Positions 13,601 through 25,175 of a stretch of 64,000 nt of DNA are shown here, piece after piece. Below the pieces are notes generated by a model that had not been told where the DNA came from, made no database searches, and saw only the letters and a list, made by a program, of their open reading frames with translations. This DNA comes from Hepsetus odoe (Eukaryota; Chordata; Actinopteri; Characiformes; Hepsetidae). Position 1 is the first letter of the stretch, and every line of letters starts with the position of its first letter. The DNA lies in assembly GCA_017165825.1 (NCBI GenBank), contig CM029380.1, positions 24,525,581-24,589,580 of the forward strand. Reading direction: 5' to 3'. A program made the translations under genes and the position numbers.

Positions 13601-14524
13601 CTGTGTCCAAACGGAATCGATTGGAATGGACGAACTAAAACACACATCAGCCGCCGTGTACTTCCTTACTCATTTGTATTGATGCTGCACGCAAATCTAA
13701 AAACGATCCACACCGAGGATCTTTCCTCTGGTGTGGTGTGGAACTGTGAAATTGAAAGTATTATTTTAGCGAAAGTTTTATTGAAATATCGAGAATCTTT
13801 GAACGGAACGTGTGATTCGGCTCATTCAGCAGCGTTTCGGACCAAATCGAGCTCCAGTTCTACGAGATTTTTAGTGATTAAGGCAAGTTCAAGAATTTGG
13901 CAGCAAACATCCGAATACACGGCGCTCCTCTAATCAGAGCTCGAATATTGGTGAAAAAATTTCATATAAAAAGGACTGAAGTTATTTGTCTGTTTTCCTG
14001 AGTTTGGTTTTTCTTTGCAGACGGTGGTTCTCCATTCAGAACAATCAGCTAGTCTACCAGAAGAAGTTTAAGGTAAGCTCGGTGGTCTACCCGAACGCTT
14101 GGATGTTTGATTTAATATCTAATGATGATGTTTCCCAGGTTTATGAGACGAGATGAGCTGAAAGGTGTGAAAGTAGAAGAATAGGAAACATGAACCGAGT
14201 GAAACATCATAGTTTTAATCTGTTCTTCTGTTTAATCCGAATTAATTTTGGCGTATTAAGTATCGTGTGTGTAATAAAGTATATTTCCCACCAGGACAAC
14301 CCCACGGTGGTGGTGGAAGACCTGCGACTGTGTACAGTCAAACACTGCGAGGACATCGAGCGGCGATTCTGCTTCGAGGTCGTTTCTCCTACAAAGTGAG
14401 TTCATTTGACAAACGATCGTTTTTCAGCCCCAGAGAGTAATCGAGAGATTAGATTCAGAAAAATGTATTGATTCTGATGGCCATTGTTTTTTTGCTGAAT
14501 CAGTATAACTTCAACAGGTGACTG

Positions 14525-14560
<36 letters not shown>

Positions 14561-17500
14561 TGTGCAGGAGCTGCATGATGCAGGCTGATTCTGAGAAGCT
14601 GAGGCAGGCGTGGATCAGGGCGGTGCAGAACAGCATCGCTTCGGCTTTCAGAGACCGAGCCGAGGACTCCGAGGTGATTGATCCTCAAAGTTCTGATTCC
14701 CTGCAGATGAAAGAACGTCGTAGAGTAATGGACGGTCTCTTAATTACAGATCAACAGTTTATTTATTCTCATTTCTCTAATTTGCAGGGTTCTCTGCAAT
14801 ATGTCAGCATATCCGTTTCTCATAGTGTTTTTTTTTTTTTTTTTTTTTGCTTAAAAATTAGAAACTAAGTTTATTCTACTTGCGAGATTTGAGTCTTTCC
14901 GATGCCTTTAATTTGAAGAAAATGAATCAGAAGTAAGAAACGCAGCAAGAATAAGGAAAACCGCTGTGGCTGCACGGCTGAGTTTTAGAGAAGTGAGTGG
15001 TTAATGTGAAGTTTGGTGACGCTTCCTGCTCTGAGGGGACTATAAAGGACTGAAGGGGGAATTTTATCTGTGTGCAGTCCTGATGATTTGGTCACTTTTA
15101 ATTGGGAAAATGTAACTTAAAAAATTTGCAGATCAGTTTTACTTTTAATTGTTTACCCAGCCATCTGCATTTTCACGGTTTGGGATCACGTATTTGTCGT
15201 GTCATGTGAGAATGACTTCTGTGCACTTCTGCTTCGACTTTTCAGGCTTCTCATATGTTCAAGCTGACACTTTCCTGGCTTTTATTGAATACGAAAAAAA
15301 GAAAAGAAATCTAATGTTAGGCTCGTATCCCAGATATAATTCTTCTTCAGCTTTCCCCTTGAGCTCCAGGGCTAATGTAGCTGCAAGTAATCAAAAAGAA
15401 TACGACACTAATTAACGTTATCATCACGGACCCGCTCCAAAAACCATGAGGAGGTCCTCGGTTCTCTAACAGACTCGCTTGTGTGGTTTCTGACACTGCC
15501 TGATCATCTACCTACAAGCATGAACTAAATTTAGGCTTTACATGGCCGCTGATGTAGTTCAGGCCATCTGTGATTAACAGGGAGTCGTACAGAGTCAGAA
15601 ACTTGGTGTTTGAGTGTCTGAGAGTTTACTGAACACCTCACACAGCTTAAAAAAGGAGATCATTAAGAATTCACTTCCAGTTTGACCTGGTTTCATTCCA
15701 TTTTGAAGACATGCACTGTCTTTAAAGAGCTTTGTGCTTCTTAAACATCTCTTCCCACAGAAACTGGACAGGAAATCCTCCCCATCCACAGGAAGTCTAG
15801 AGTCCGCCTCCGAGTCCAAGAGTCTGAAGGGAGAGAGCGCTTTACAGAGGGTCATGGCCATCCCGGGAAATGGCACCTGCTGCGACTGCGGGCAGCCGGA
15901 CCCGAAATGGGCCAGCATCAACCTGGGCATCACGCTCTGCATCCAGTGTTCTGGAATACACCGGTACGGGGAGACAAACTCAAATCTTCAAGAAAATGAA
16001 GGCATAGTTATGGCCATATGCAAAAGTCTTTGGACGGTCGTTTCTGCTCCAGTTTTCTGTAAAACTAGACGGATTTTTGGGTCCAGCGTCTCAATGGAGT
16101 TACAGATGTCCCGAGGTGACATTCTGGCTCAAACACCGGTGTGTTTCTTCCTGTTTGTCACACATGACCCCTTCTGTGTTCAGGAGTTTGGGGGTTCACT
16201 TCTCCAAGGTGAGGTCACTGACGTTGGACACGTGGGAGCCGGAGCTGCTGAAGGTGAGCGGAGGACAGGTGGAGAGAAAGAGAGACTCTGCAGGCAGATG
16301 AACCGTTGGTGTTCAGCTTGTTTAGTCACTGCGCTTGTTTTTATGTAATGAAAGATGTGATGTGCAGTAATACACTGTAATCATCGCTGTATAGTCCTTT
16401 CTTTTGAAGTGAAAGGCCTGAGATCATCAGTGCCTCTCAAATAAGAGGCTCTGAGCTTTATGATCTCGTTAGAGTCGTGTGTAACTGTTCCGTCTCTGTG
16501 CAGCTGATGTGTGAGCTGGGAAACGGAGTCATTAATCAGATCTACGAGGCTCGCAGGGAAGAGCTGGGAGCTAAAAAGCCACAACCAGGAGACGCCAGGT
16601 AGATTTACTGATGCCGTATCTGCAGCTTGCAGTGACTTTGTTCATTTTTACATCCTGTCCATAACAAGGTAACGTCATGAGTCTCTCAGACCTGTCTCTC
16701 TATCTGTCTCTCTGTCTGTCTCTCTCTCTCTGCTGCAGGCAGGAGGTGGAGTCGTACATTAAAGCCAAGTACGTTGATCGCCGCTTTGTTAGGCGGCCGT
16801 CGGACGAAGAGTTGAAGCTGAAGGTGGTGAGTTTGAGTAAACAAGAGAAACGGCTCAGCAACTGCTCCGAACCGCCCAGAGCTCCGCCCTCAACGCCCAA
16901 AGACCGCCCATCGTCCGGAGCCTCAGGTGGGTCGCCCCCGTGTGTGAACGTTTGAAACTCCACACGAAAGTGCTGTTTGAACGTGCACCACCACCTTCAT
17001 CGTACTTCTCTCTTCTCTCGCTCTGCAGCCTTGATTAAACACGGACTTTTTCTCTCCACTAAAATTTCAGTCACATTGAAAATGTAATTTTGCACTGAAT
17101 TGTCTTTTTATTTCAGTCATATAAAAAAACACCTGCAGACAGTCTTCATTTGTCTTATTACTTTAATACCTTAACTGTTACATTCACATGGTCTTAAATG
17201 CTTTTAATTACATTTAAATCACTTTTTAAAGCCTTTACTAAGGTGTTATGATCATAATTGTTATTATATGATTATATAATAATCAGCTGCATCCTCAACA
17301 CTCAGCTTAAAATGTCTTTGATTAATGATGGACACTTTTCTTCTCCAAACTCAAAGATGCTTTGAACTCTGGAGTGACATCACAGGATGGGGGGGGGGCG
17401 TGGCCTTTGTTCAGACTAAAATTAGCACAAATATTATTTGTATCCCAGATATTACTAATAAAACACAAGCTCATGCTTTTCTGATTCTCTTCCACCACAA

Positions 17501-20500
17501 ACTCTGAACTCCACTACTCTAAAATCAAGCTGAAAACTTTGAGTGTAAATCTTCCACACCTCTTTCTTCTTATTTTTAAGATGGAACATATTCGTTCTAA
17601 CATACAACTCTTCTATAAAAAAAAAAATAATAATAATAATTTTTAGCAACATGGCAGCCCTTCTTGACACTTCTGTCTGCTCACGCTTAATGAGTGCAGA
17701 TTTAGAACAGCTTGTGAGTAATATAGCTTTTTATTTTTTGTTTTTAATTGTGTGCTTTTGAACCATTTGCACAAAAAATGCAACAAAAACTGCATGCGAG
17801 ACTTGTTTTCTTCAAAATAAACCTTTAATATGAAAAGATTCTGCAAACCAGAAACAGAAAACCGTTCAAAAGCGCTGGGCGGCCCCAGATTTAATGTGCG
17901 GAGAAGCTCTGTCTGTTCTTTATTCTCAGTCCGGCTTTGTTTCTCTCTGCTTCATGATTTAAAAAAACCCTCCCGCTTCAACTCTCTGGCCTCCCGTCTC
18001 CGCCCTTTCACCCCTGACCTTTGCGTAGCTGCTGGTGGTCTAGACGGAGGCCGTCGCGAGTCGCTCTTCTGTGCTGATGAGTTAAACTCACTCTTCTCCT
18101 ATTTTGACGCCTCGGCCAGGCAGCGAAGTCGTGAGTACCGCTGTGTGTCTTTCCTTCTTCACTCATCGCTCCAGCGCTGGGCTCCTCCTGCTGTTCCTGC
18201 TTTCTTTCAGCCAAGCTTGGTCACTCCATCCTGTCCGTAACACGACTCAGCCTCTCCGATCTCACTTTTTAGGTGGTGGTGCCTTTTTATTTATTTATTC
18301 ATTCATTTATTTATTTATTTTTCATCGCTCTAATAAGAAAATCTCGTATTCAAATACTAAAGATTGCTCTGAAAGTGACCGTTTGATAAAAATACCTTCG
18401 CTTATTGCGTTTTTCTTGCCCTCCTTTTAGTGGACCAGTCAGGACGAGGTCTCGTGTTCACTGTGTGAAGTTTACTCGTTTAGTTGTTCAGCGATGAGGC
18501 TGCTGTACATCACGAGACCTCACCGTGTAAGGAGAAGATCTGCTTCCCTAGGATTGTTCATAGAGTCAAATGCTTTAGTCATTATTTCATGATTCTAAAT
18601 CAGTACTTTGAAGATAAAGTCATTATTTTAAGACACTAAAGCAGTATTCGGAGAAAAGGTCTTTATATGAAGATGCTGAGTTATTATAATGAGATCATCA
18701 GCATTTGAAGAAAATCCATCATTTTGAGATACATAGGCTGTTATTTGACAAAGTGCTGGCGATGGGTTTCCATGGTTTTCAAACAGAGCTAAGAACAAGG
18801 GAAAAACAAAAAAAGGAGAAGAATGGTCTTTACTGAAGAAAAAAGAATCCGAAACGAGGCTTTCATAAGACAGCGATGATGTTCACCTTTAACCTGTGAC
18901 GGTGGTGATTCATTTCTGTGCTTTTCTTTTGTCATTCTGTCATTCATTGTCACTCCTTCGGCAGTAGGGGTGTGTGTGTGCGTGTGTGTGTGCGTGTGTC
19001 ACTGTCGGTCAGTAAGACTGTGTGTATGTTTACAGTAAAGAGTGCAGACAGTGGGATCCAGAACAGCGCTGAGGGCAGCAGAGAGCTCCTGGCCACCAGC
19101 CCGTCCTCCAACAGCCTGAGTGATGCAGGTCAGTCATCCATCAGCGCCGAAACGCTGAACCAAAGACCTGCTGGAGCTGAAACGGCCCTGTTCTCTCAGG
19201 AGAAACTGATCCAGGATCAAACTGATCTGGGGTCTTAATTCACTACGACTCATAGTGCTTAGTTTTTACACTTCATAATAACAGTAATGAATTCATCTTC
19301 TTTCTGCTGCTCCCGTTTAGGGGACGTCACAGCTGATCCTAACAACAGCAACAACAAAAATAATGGTTGTTATAATTATAATAATAATAATTATAGTTCT
19401 TATTATCAATAACAACGATGATGATAAATCAGTGGCTTTAATTCAGTGTGGTTCAGCTGTGTGAATACTTCCTACACTTTATTAATGATGATTATTTCTG
19501 TTATTCTTATTGTAATGATTATCAATAATAATAATGATACTAGCTGATAGATCAGTGGTTTTATTCAGTTTGACCCTGCAGTGTGTTTACTATGTACACT
19601 CATAATCAGAATTTTGAGAAGAATAAAACGTTGAGCTGTGGCTGAGCAGACAGGAACTGTGGTTGTGTGTGTTTCCTGTAGAAGTGGTGGATCCGCCGTT
19701 GTCTCCGTGCAGCAGTAAGGAGCTGGTGGTGTTCAGCGAGCCGAAGGAGTATTCTCCCGGCCTGCAGCTGTACTGGGCCGCCTTCACCCGCAGCCTTCCC
19801 AACATGGCTGAAGCGTTGGCCCACGGGGCGGAGGTCAACTGGATCAACACCGAGGACGAGAAGAGGACGCCGTTAATCATGGCTGTTCATGGGGTGAGCG
19901 ACGGGGGGACTCTCTCCTCAAAGTACTGCCAGATTATTATTATTATTATTTATTATTTTTTTTTCTTTCATGATGGGTTTTACAGAACCGTCCCAAACGT
20001 AGATGCATTTTCTTAATATCGACTGCCAGATTCTTAAATAGGGTTGGGGTTTGGCTTTCCTACATGCTGGATCAGATCTTTTTTAAGTCCTTAAATGAAT
20101 TAGACGTGTCTGAATGTCCCCTGTCCTGCAACAGCGCTGCACAGGTTCAGCGTCCCCCCAAACTCGGCTGATCCAGCAACCAAGGCTCCATAGTCCGGTT
20201 GTGTCCTGCCTTCATTGCGCTGTTTGCATTGAGAGCGACAAGGATTAGGAACAAGTTCATTAGAAGGACGGCTCAGGATGGACGTTTTGGAGTCGAAGAC
20301 GAACTGCGACATGTCCAGGAGAGAGACGAGGAGTAGATCAGGAAGAGGAAGACGCAGAGGACCGGAAGTCACGGATGAGCCGCAGCCAAAAGAAGTCGTC
20401 GGTTAGCAGAATCAGTTTCACACTGAAGTGTGCCGTGGATCATATTAGTGGAAAAGAATCAAACTACATTTTCACCCCAGATGAGTGGAAAGTTCTCAAG

Positions 20501-23500
20501 ACGTGTTTGGAGACCACAGTTTGCTTCAGGGGCTTCAGTGATTTCTGCAGACGCATCCACCAAGTCGGAGCAGACTTCTGATTGTAGCCTGGGTCACAGC
20601 GTGACTGTATAGAACTACAAATCAACAAATTCAGCTTTTGACAAAATGCCAAAATTTAAGACACACTGAAGGGTCGTGTTTTATCTCGAATGAACTTTCA
20701 GGGCTCTCTGGTCACCTGCGAGTTCCTGCTCCAGAATTCGGCGAGCGTCAACCAGCAGGACAGCCAAGGCAGAGGACCCCTTCACCACGCCACCATCCTC
20801 GGCCACACAGGGTCAGTTTCTTCTGCGTTTATCAGCGTTAATCTAACCCTGTCTATATAACTCCGAGTCGGTGGAGTTCCACGGTATCTGCTGTGCGCTC
20901 TGTCCAGATCCTCTCTGTTCTGATTCAGCAGCTCCGATACGAACGGTTTTGTTTGTTCCACAGTGTCGTGTTTCAACTTCTATGAAAAAATCCCTTTTCT
21001 TCTGCAGGCAAGTGTGTCTATTCCTGAAGCGAGGAGCCAATCAGAACGTGTCGGACATCGAAGACAAAATGCCGCTGGCGATCGCCGTGGAGGCTGCTAA
21101 CGCGGACATCGTAACCTTGTGAGTTTAATCGCCATCCGTGATGAAAAATTACGGGTAAAATCAGACTCTTGAACACTTCAAAGCAGGGCGTCTGTTTCAA
21201 TTTAAACATCTAAAGCTTTTATTGTCATTTTGCTGTAGTTTGAGTATAGTTGCACCATTAATTACAGCTAGCGTTTCATTTTGATTCAGTTTATCCAAGT
21301 TGATGCAACTTTCTAAAATGTCATTTTTTTTCTTTTTTATTTGTAGAACTGTATTTGTGTGTTTTAAAATCATTGTTATATAAAAGAAGCATTTAAAAAA
21401 TGACCAATGTGCTCAGATGAAGTTCTAAATAAACTGATTCATCATTTTTTCCCTCATTAAATAATCTCAAAAAAAAAAAAAGATTGAATATGGTTCATTA
21501 AAAATGGCCAATAATTGTGGAGTTTGGCTGAAATGAAAGTGTTCATGGCGATCAATAAGCCCGCGATATTCCCCGTGACAGCTTTTTGTTTCCCGCTGCT
21601 TCTAAAAGGACTAAAGACAGAAAACCTGTTTCTCCTCCGTCTCGGTGAAAAACTGTCCTCTCTGTCTTTACAGGCTGCGATTGGCCAAGATGAATGAAGA
21701 GATGCGGGAGCTGGAGGGGCCGTATAACCCGACAGGTCAATACTCCTCCAACAGCCCCACTGAGATGCAGTACAGGAAGTGCATAGAGGAGTTCATTAGC
21801 ATACAGCTCGGCGAGTCGTAGCGTTCAGCCTGCACCGCAGCGTCCTTCACCCGAGCCTCTTAAACCCGTCCTGAAGGACTCGAGTGAACTTGCACCGCCG
21901 GTTTTCGGGTCAGGGGTTAAAGGAGGGGCCTGTAGATCTTAGAACAGCTTTAATTATGGATCTCTGACTCTCCTCCCTTCATCCTTCCCTCCTTCAGGCA
22001 GCCGGGCATGTGATCACTCCATTCTGATTCAGAGTCATTCGGAAACGATTCAGATCCAGTCCGGCAAAAGGGAGAACCACTGAAGCACCGCACCACACGT
22101 GCTTGTTGTTTTCTCTTCGCGCACAGTCTGCAGGGTTAATACTTTCATCCCCGGAAAAGGGACGAATTCACACAACAGTCAAATTCAGTCCCCGGTTCAC
22201 GTGACTCGGCTGCCTAAACGGAAAACACAACGTAAACGAGTCTGAACGTGAGCGGATGATCTGTTTGATTGTCCAGTGCACACGTTTTTAATTCCTGAGA
22301 GTCTGGAAGTAATAATTCTAACAGATACTGAATTAGTCAAAGCTGAGAAGCACCTTATTTCCAGCGTTACTGCGTCTCTCTCGGTTTTTAAAGCTGTTTT
22401 TTTTTTTTTTTTTTTTGTCGTAGCAGAAACAGAGTCCGATCAGCTGATCAATAATCTCAATATTGGTGCCAGGTTTTCATTCCTTATATGCAGAAGAACC
22501 CGGTGGCGTATGCAGCTGATCTACTCCTGAATAAGAGCTGCTCCGTATTTATAATAAGCAGCACAAAATATGCATTAATGTTTTGTAAAGTACCTGTAAT
22601 AGCCTTGTGACGTAGGTTTTACAATGAGCGGAAAAGATCTATTTTATTTGACCATTACAGAGGGTGAGACCTGAGATATCTAAAAGTTACTTATTTTTTA
22701 TATTTATTTTTTATGGCAAGTGATGATAGAGGTATAATTTGCATATTGTGAAAATGTATATTTCTGTACCGGAGTGTTCTTCAGTAGACAGGACTGTTTA
22801 AATGTACTATTTAATCGAATGTTCTCGTTAGCTGCACAAGAGGGCGAGCGGAACAAAATGTGGGGTGTAGTTCTGGCTTTGGCCACAAGAGCGCAGACTA
22901 GAGCAGACCCCTCTCTGATGTTCCACTCTAGGAAGAAGCTGTTCTTCTGCCTCTTTTAAAAACCTCTTCTTTTGGAGGGGCTGCTGTTTCTCTCTGCTTT
23001 TCTTTGGTTCTGTTTTCTTTCTGAGACTAAACTTGTCGAATGTCATTAAACCACAGTCTCAGCTCGGAGCCAGCACGATTCTTTTCACCAGGCAGCAGTG
23101 CTCTAGTGGTTGGAGACGAGGCAGCGGAGCCAGTTGGTCGTGGGTTTGAATCCCAGACCGGTCGGTTACCCTGAGGCACCCTTTAGCAAGGTACCGTCCC
23201 CGTCACTGCTCCCGGGTACTTTCCCTTGTAGGACAGCTGCCCCGTTGGACAGTGTGTGGGTGAAAAGCAGAGGATGTATTTCGTCGTGCTGCGTTTCACA
23301 GTGGCGAGAACAGTCACTTTCACTTTCATTCTTCATCACTGAAGTGAAAGTGACTATCCCTGTCATTGTGAAACACAGCACGACACACTGAACCACAACG
23401 AAACGACACCTCTGCATGTTACCCACACACACATGCTGCAGGGGGCAACTACTGAAAGCGCCTGGGGAACAGTGATGGGGATGGTACCTTGCTCAAGGGT

Positions 23501-25140
23501 ACTTCAGGGAAACCTGTTGATCTGGGATTCGAGCCCATGATCTTCTGACCCTGGACCGACTCCTTCGACACTAGGCCACCGCTGATCTTCCTTCCTGTAC
23601 TTGTGTATAAAGACGCACCTGCATTAGTGCTGGGTGATGAACCATCTCAGTGGACCTTCTGATAAGGTCCTTGTCAGGACATCGTCCACAGTCCGTAATC
23701 GAAGTGTTGAGTTTGACCCCACTTTGACTCACAGCTGCAGTCGTTATTGAACCCCCGAAACATCTCACGTCTCCGCTGGTCCCTGTCCATGAAGGACGTG
23801 ACGCTGAGGGACGCTGGCAGCTCCCTCCTCTCCCAAATTACTCGTCTCGACTCCTCTGCACACTGTCTCCGAATCGTCCAGCCTCACGCACTCAAATCTT
23901 GTCCACCCTCGTCTCTCCCATCTCAGCATCTTCAGCTTTAGATACTGCAAAGATCTTTGGGCCACGATACGATATTCTCATAAAGAGTAGAACGAGATCT
24001 TGAACCATCTTGTGGACTCTAAAAGCAAAATGACTAGAATATAGCAAAGTGAAAGTGTAATTCAGCTGAAAGATAATAAAGTATTAAATATCGTTACTGA
24101 TTTAACACTGCATCAGTCCGCCCAGCTTTAGTGTCCTTATACTTTTGTCCATGCAGTGTGTTATGAATGCAAGTGGTTGAATTGTTGCAGCCTCACCGAG
24201 CAGCACTTCTGTGTGATTTTCATGATTTGATGATGTTCTGGCTGCGACTGTGGTTGTTCTCCATTTTTACTTCATGCTGATTCTAACACACACAAGCTGG
24301 ACTTCTGTCCTTTCTGTGCTAAAATCACTTTCACTCTGTTTTTATCTTCATCTGAGATTGTCTCACAGATCTGGACGAGATTGTAAGAGTCCTCCTCACT
24401 GTCTCCGTCTGAGAGCTGAGAGGAAACCGATCAATAAAAGCTTTTATTTCTGGACTTTGCTGTGTCTTCTGCTCTTCTCTCTTCTCCACCAAGAGCTTTT
24501 TGTCCCCTCTGTCCTCCTCTCGCTGCTGCTTTGTCTCTAACGCAGGTATGGCTGGTTCCTTCATCTTTTTCCATCCTTTAACTTCCTCTCTGCTCTTCTG
24601 CGCCTCATCGAGGTCTGGACGAAGCCTCTGAATTTAATGTGAAGCTGTGGATCATTTCACCCGTCAGTCAATTTGAGCTTTTTCTTAACTCTCTTTCCCG
24701 TTCATCTCTGTCTTCTCCCTCTGTTCCCTTTTCTTCTTTTCCTCCTCCTTCTTTACTCATTCCACATCTCCTTGTCCTCCAGTTTCTTTCCCACCTTCTT
24801 TTTTCCATTCTTTTTCTCATTCACCTTCTTGTCCATCTTCTTCTACTGTTTTCTCTTTTCTTGTTCTAGTCCTTCAGTTTTCTTCTTCTCCTTAGTATCG
24901 TTTTTCCCTCATCTCCTACACCTACTTTGTTTTTTCCCTTTTTTTCTTTACCCTTTTTACCACCTTCTCCTTTTGTCCTTTCTTTGTCTGTTTGCCCTTC
25001 TTTTTTTCTTCAGCATCTTCTCTCATTCATATCCTGCCTCCTCTCCCTTCTTCTTTTGTTCCTGCTTGCATCTCTTCCTCCTCTGCCCACTTTTCCTCAG
25101 CTTCATTCTTCCTGCAGTTGGTCTTTTATTTTTCTTCATC

Positions 25141-25175
<35 letters not shown>

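Larger units (their letters stand above)
21822..24679 (+). other. acap2 last intron, or 3' UTR of the read-through isoform
   Basis: Follows the read-through stop. It holds an inverted SINE pair and AATAAA at 24075-24080 and 24433-24438; the second is followed within about 30 bases by TG-rich sequence, as at a poly(A) site. In the spliced isoform all of this is intron. Confidence 0.4.
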
